Assembly: GCA_028718465.1 (NCBI GenBank) | Contig: JAQULX010000130.1 | Location: 1 to 7,405 of the forward strand | Source of the DNA: Dehalococcoidales bacterium | GTDB lineage: Bacteria; Chloroflexota; Dehalococcoidia; Dehalococcoidales; UBA3254 | Direction: 5' to 3' | Length of the DNA: 7,405 bases | Part shown: one piece after another, positions 4,044-7,405 of the stretch | How the letters are laid out: each line of letters opens with the position of its first letter | How positions within the stretch are numbered: the first letter of the stretch is position 1 | Notes under the pieces: model-generated | The model's input: the letters and a program-made list of their open reading frames with translations, nothing else | Told to the model about the DNA's origin: nothing | Database searches by the model: none | Translations under genes and position numbers: made by a program

Positions 4044-6902
4044 TCACTTACCGCAGCATTTTTTAAATTTTTTACCACTACCGCAGGGGCAGGGATCATT
4101 TCGTCCCACGGTCTTGCCGCCTACTTTGGGCGTAACTTTAGAGGCTTTGCCGGCATCGGCTGCCGCTCTTTTGGAGATTGGGGTCGAGACTTCTTTTTCT
4201 TCCTCACGGCGGATATTGACACGGAAGATAGTGCGGGCAACATCCTGCTGGATGGTGTCAAGCAAAAGCTGGAATTGTTGGAAGCCCTGGGTCTTATACG
4301 CATCCACCGCTTTCATCTGACGGAGGGTCTGCCAGCCGGCTTCCTGGCGCATACCTTCCATGGCAGTCAGGTGTTCAACCCACAGGCTGTCAATGACCCG
4401 GAGCATGACCAACCGCTCCAGCAGCCGCATATCCCTGGGACCGATGGCGCGCTCTTTCTCTTCATAAGCCGCACGGGCAGCATCAGTCAGCTTCTTCTCG
4501 ATAGCCCGGGGGTCCAGTTCGCCCAGCGCCTCAACCGTGACATCTTTGGGAAGAGGGAAGATAGCATTGATATCGGTGATCAGTCCGGGGATATCCCATT
4601 CATCGTTGGTGCTGCTGCCGATGCGTTCATCTACCCTGCTTTTGATCTCTTTTTCGACCATGTTCAGGATATTGGCTTTCAGATCGGCCCCGCTGAGGAT
4701 TTTCCTTCTTTCCCGGTAGATCAACTCGCGGTGTTTATTGACCACGTCGTCATATTCTACCAGGTGTTTACGGATATCAAAATGGTATCCCTCGACTTTG
4801 ACCTGGGAGTTCTCAATAGACTTGGTGACCATGCCGTTTTCGATGGGGGTGTCATCATCCAGACCCACCATGTTCATAATGCCCTTGATGCGGTCACCGC
4901 CGAAACGGCGCATGATATCGTCGTCCAAGGCGACATAGAAACGGGTACTGCCGGGATCTCCCTGGCGGCCTGATCTACCGCGGAGCTGATTATCGATTCG
5001 ACGGGCTTCATGACGCTCAGTACCGATCACATGCAGTCCGCCCAGTTCCAACACCTTATTATGCCGTTCCTGCCATTCCTGGTGAGCTTTTTCCCATTCC
5101 CGGACAACCTGGGGATCGGCATCTGGAGCAGGTTTTTCCGGTTCCCGGCCTCCCAGCACGATATCCACGCCGCGGCCGGCCATATTGGTCGCTACTGTGA
5201 CAGCCCCCGGCTTGCCGGCTTCGGCAATAACTGTAGCTTCTTTCTCATGGTTCTTGGCGTTGAGTATCTGGAACAGAATTCCTTTCCGTTTGAGTAGTTC
5301 GCCCAGCCGCTCGGACTTTTCGATAGAAACCGTGCCTACCAGTATGGGTTGTCCCTTCTTGCTGATCTCTTCGATCTCACGAGCGACTGCATTGAATTTT
5401 GCATTCTCGTCTTTATAGATGCGGTCCTGGCAGTCCTCCCGCTGCATCTCTCTGTTGGTGGGGATGACTACCACGTCCAGTTTATAAATCTTATGAAATT
5501 CCTCAGCCTCGGTGACGGCGGTACCGGTCATACCGGCCAGTTTATCGTACATCCGGAAGTAGTTCTGGATGGTAATGGTGGCATAGGTCAGACTTTCCTT
5601 CTGGACCTTGACTCCTTCCTTGGCTTCGATGGCCTGATGCAGACCTTCGGAGTAGCGACGGCCCAGCATGAGGCGGCCGGTAAACTCATCAACGATAATG
5701 ATCTCCCCGTCTTTGACTACGTAGTCCTTGTCCCGCTTGAAGAGCACATGGGCTTTAAGGGCACTGTCCAGATAACGGGTTAAAGCATAGTTCTGTGGAT
5801 CGTAGAGGCTGGGTGATTTAAGCTGACCTTCCCGTCCCAGAATGCCTTCTACTTTGGCGATGCCGTTATCATTGAGGTGGACAGCCCGCTCCTTCTCCTC
5901 TACTTCGTAATCGTCCGGGGTCAGGCGAGATGCCAGGCGAGAAAATCGCTGGTAATGTTCGCTGGACTCCTCAGCCGTGCCGCTGATGATTAAAGGGGTC
6001 CGGGCTTCATCAATGAGGAGGTTGTCCACCTCATCCACGATACCGTAGTTAAGCGGCCTTTGCACACATTGCCTGAGGTCGATAACCATGTTGTCGCGCA
6101 GGTAATCAAAGCCGAATTCGGCGCTGGTGCCATAGGTAATATCGACCTGGTAGGCCTCCTGGCGAGTGATCCGCCGGAAGTGCTTCCAGTGCTCCTCTCC
6201 CTCGTTGTAGTCCGGATCGAATAGCCGGGCTGGATTATGCTCATCGGGAGTCTGCATCGGGTAAATGGAAGCTACCCTGATTCCCAGAGCATGATAAACC
6301 GGCCCCATCCAATAGGGGTCGCGGCGGGCCAGATAATCGTTGACAGTGATCAGGTGAGCGCCGCGCCCGGTCAGGGAATTTAAATAAAGAGGACAGGTAG
6401 CTACCAGGGTCTTGCCTTCACCGGTCTTCATCTCGGCTATTTTGCCCTGGTGGAGTACGATGCCGCCGATCAACTGGACATCGAAATGGCGCTGGCGGAT
6501 AGTACGTTTGGCAGCTTCCCGGACAGCCGCGAAGGCCTCGGGAAGGAGATCATCCAGAATACGTTTCTCTGCTTCTTTAAGCTCGGCTTCCCGTTTTTCC
6601 AGTTGAGATTCCAGGTTCTTGCACTCGTGGGCGTAGTCTTCTTGCTGATAAGGGTCGAGGGCATCGGCCTCGCACTGGCGCTTTCCCGCCAGTTCCCGCC
6701 GGGTTTCTTCAACGGCCTCCCTGGCTTGCAAGGTTGCTTCCTGAACGCGGGACCGAAACTCGCCGGTCTTGGCGCGCAGTTCGCTATCACTCAAGCACTC
6801 AAAATCGGGTTCCAGATCGTTGATTCTATTTATAACCGGCTTCAGCCGGTCAATTTCTTTTTCGTTGGAGTCCAGAAGCCCTCCGAATAACCTTTTAAAC
6901 AT
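4044..6902 (-). CDS. secA: Protein translocase ATPase subunit SecA
   Basis: SecA is the cytosolic ATPase that pushes unfolded preproteins through SecYEG. With ATG 6902 as start it has 952 residues (E. coli 901). Seen in order: N-terminal MFKRLFGG; LSDSELRAKT (about 37-46); LLPEAFAAVREAAKR (about 119-133); Walker A MKTGEGKT (158-165); DEVD (290-293) and IDEARTPLIISG (297-308); the preprotein cross-linking region around 220-370; TGRLMLGRRYSEGLHQAIEAKE (about 408-429 region); TNMAGRGVDIVLGG (about 572-585); IGTERHEARRIDNQLRGRSGRQGD (about 626-649 region); helical scaffold and wing; and a C-terminal zinc tail CPCGSG...KKCC (Cys 938, 940, 949, 950). Relative to E. coli there are insertions of about 57 residues near 57-114 and about 25 near 219-243. 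ATG 6902 is chosen over GTG 6911 and ATG 6908 because GGAAGG (6916 to 6911) then sits 8 nt upstream. It overlaps the preceding gene by 8 nt, indicating translational coupling. Confidence 0.97.
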   Translation of the reverse strand: MFKRLFGGLLDSNEKEIDRLKPVINRINDLEPDFECLSDSELRAKTGEFRSRVQEATLQAREAVEETRRELAGKRQCEADALDPYQQEDYAHECKNLESQLEKREAELKEAEKRILDDLLPEAFAAVREAAKRTIRQRHFDVQLIGGIVLHQGKIAEMKTGEGKTLVATCPLYLNSLTGRGAHLITVNDYLARRDPYWMGPVYHALGIRVASIYPMQTPDEHNPARLFDPDYNEGEEHWKHFRRITRQEAYQVDITYGTSAEFGFDYLRDNMVIDLRQCVQRPLNYGIVDEVDNLLIDEARTPLIISGTAEESSEHYQRFSRLASRLTPDDYEVEEKERAVHLNDNGIAKVEGILGREGQLKSPSLYDPQNYALTRYLDSALKAHVLFKRDKDYVVKDGEIIIVDEFTGRLMLGRRYSEGLHQAIEAKEGVKVQKESLTYATITIQNYFRMYDKLAGMTGTAVTEAEEFHKIYKLDVVVIPTNREMQREDCQDRIYKDENAKFNAVAREIEEISKKGQPILVGTVSIEKSERLGELLKRKGILFQILNAKNHEKEATVIAEAGKPGAVTVATNMAGRGVDIVLGGREPEKPAPDADPQVVREWEKAHQEWQERHNKVLELGGLHVIGTERHEARRIDNQLRGRSGRQGDPGSTRFYVALDDDIMRRFGGDRIKGIMNMVGLDDDTPIENGMVTKSIENSQVKVEGYHFDIRKHLVEYDDVVNKHRELIYRERRKILSGADLKANILNMVEKEIKSRVDERIGSSTNDEWDIPGLITDINAIFPLPKDVTVEALGELDPRAIEKKLTDAARAAYEEKERAIGPRDMRLLERLVMLRVIDSLWVEHLTAMEGMRQEAGWQTLRQMKAVDAYKTQGFQQFQLLLDTIQQDVARTIFRVNIRREEEKEVSTPISKRAAADAGKASKVTPKVGGKTVGRNDPCPCGSGKKFKKCCGK

Positions 6903-7131
6903 CCACATCACCTTCCACTAGTTGCCTGGCTTCCTCCGCCAGGGACGCCGGGACCATGACCCGGTATTCACCCAGACCGTCCACAACAAATACATGTACG
7001 GAGGGCGCAGCCGCAGATTTCAGCAGGGCGGGAATGCCGCTGCTTTCCAGCTTGGCCTTGACCACCTGGGCTTCAGCCTCTCCGTGGGCGAGATAAATTT
7101 CAACTAACTTCTCTTCTCTTTCCGGGCTCAA
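6895..7131 (-). CDS. DUF2007-like small protein (putative signal-transducing family), 78 residues
   Basis: The small soluble protein resembles the DUF2007 family (described in Pfam as putative prokaryotic signal transducing proteins). It has a beta-alpha-beta start, KLVEIYLAHGEAEAQVVKAK followed by LESSGIPALL (8-37), a central loop with SVHVFVVDG (44-52), and a closing YRVMVPASLAEEARQLVEG (56-74), the typical 'V-P-x-x-x-x-E-A-x-x-L' ending. The molecular role of this family is unknown. The only start near the family's N-terminus is TTG 7131; a TAA stop lies two codons upstream of it, and no ATG or GTG starts earlier. A good AAAGGAAG (7154 to 7147) precedes it, but 15 nt away, which is long. 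Its 3' end overlaps secA by 8 nt (ATGTTTAA contains both signals) and it starts 21 nt after the prs stop, so it belongs to the same transcription unit. Confidence 0.82.
   Translation of the reverse strand: MSPEREEKLVEIYLAHGEAEAQVVKAKLESSGIPALLKSAAAPSVHVFVVDGLGEYRVMVPASLAEEARQLVEGDVDV
6911..6916 (-). promoter_or_regulatory. Ribosome binding site deciding the secA start
   Basis: GGAAGG on the minus strand lies within the end of the upstream 78-residue gene. It is 8 nt before ATG 6902 but only 2 nt before ATG 6908, and it overlaps the base of GTG 6911. The spacing favours ATG 6902, which also gives the standard SecA N-terminus MFKRLFG. Confidence 0.6.
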
Positions 7132-7152
7132 ACCAGCTTACTCTTGCTTCCT

Positions 7153-7405
7153 TTATTCAAACATGGCGCCGATCGACATGCCGGTATGAATGCGGTGAAT
7201 GGCTTCTCCCAGCAAGGGGGCCATGCTCAATACTTTAATCTTGTCAACCTTCTTGGCTCCCAGCGGAATAGTGTCCGTAACCACTATTTCCTGGACAGGG
7301 CTTCCGTTGATCCTCTGAATAGCCGGTCCGGAAAGAACCGGATGGGTACAGCAGGAATAGACTCCCTGTACTCCTCTTTCCAGCAGGGTATTGACCACGT
7401 TCACA
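7153..7405 (-). CDS. prs: Ribose-phosphate pyrophosphokinase, C-terminal part (5' end outside window)
   Basis: This enzyme makes PRPP from ribose 5-phosphate and ATP for purine, pyrimidine, histidine and tryptophan synthesis. Only about 83-84 C-terminal residues of a usual 310-320 are in the window. They match the end of the family closely: SCCTHPVLSGPAIQRI, then EIVVTDTIPL, then KIKVLSMAPLLGEAIHRIHTG and a short SIGAMFE tail. The catalytic flexible loop, the PP-binding loop and most of the ribose-5-phosphate site lie beyond position 7405. The GTG at 7404-7402 is an internal valine, not a start. It ends at TAA 7153-7155, 21 nt before the TTG of the next gene, so it heads the visible part of the prs-secA transcription unit. 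Confidence 0.95.
   Translation of the reverse strand, partial: VNVVNTLLERGVQGVYSCCTHPVLSGPAIQRINGSPVQEIVVTDTIPLGAKKVDKIKVLSMAPLLGEAIHRIHTGMSIGAMFE

Noticed and set aside
4037..4099. Extension of the 93-residue protein to ATG 4099
   Set aside because: It would overlap the secA zinc-tail coding region by 56 nt, and the added residues are just the other frame of that constrained sequence.
3780..4973. 397-codon open frame on the plus strand
   Set aside because: It runs antisense through the 93-residue gene and the 3' third of secA, whose minus-strand protein is unmistakable; its translation shows no family features and is a shadow of the opposite frame.
1..7405. Search for a mobile element, CRISPR array, tRNA, riboswitch or defence system
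   Set aside because: No transposase, integrase, repeat-spacer pattern, cloverleaf or riboswitch-like leader was seen; the genes are core housekeeping types in compact order.

Overview
No novel system is evident in this window. It looks like an ordinary chromosomal housekeeping stretch from a bacterium of intermediate GC content, with no mobile element, CRISPR array, tRNA or rRNA visible. The mix of protein styles suggests Chloroflexota, perhaps Dehalococcoidia: a SecA with long insertions and a CxC...CC zinc tail, a bacterial PolX of the pol-beta + PHP type, and small unrecognised proteins. The taxonomic call is an inference from memory of family resemblance, not from a search.

Layout. The left edge carries the 3' portion of glyA (serine hydroxymethyltransferase) on the plus strand, ending at 784. 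Everything else is on the minus strand and is read from right to left: the 3' end of prs (ribose-phosphate pyrophosphokinase), a 78-residue DUF2007-like protein, secA, a 93-residue unrecognised helical protein, polX, and a 231-residue unrecognised protein whose 3' end converges on glyA. The 139-bp convergent gap (785-923) holds several small hairpins but no textbook terminator.

Organisation. prs, the 78-residue gene, secA and the 93-residue gene are tightly packed (21-nt gap, 8-nt overlap, 7-nt gap) and probably form one transcription unit. After it comes a 146-bp gap containing a strong 15-bp hairpin followed by a U-rich run. The G-U wobbles of this hairpin exist only on the minus strand, so it is probably an RNA element: the terminator of the secA unit or a leader structure of polX. 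polX begins only 11 nt after it and has no visible Shine-Dalgarno site. The last minus-strand gene lies beyond a 252-bp gap and has its own good sigma70-like promoter candidate, which also helps to choose its start codon.

Functions. The genes serve unrelated core jobs: one-carbon metabolism (GlyA), PRPP synthesis for nucleotides (Prs), protein export (SecA) and DNA repair (PolX). The points most worth a second look are the polX leader hairpin, the two small genes tied to secA, the coiled-coil insertion in SecA, and the unrecognised protein next to glyA.
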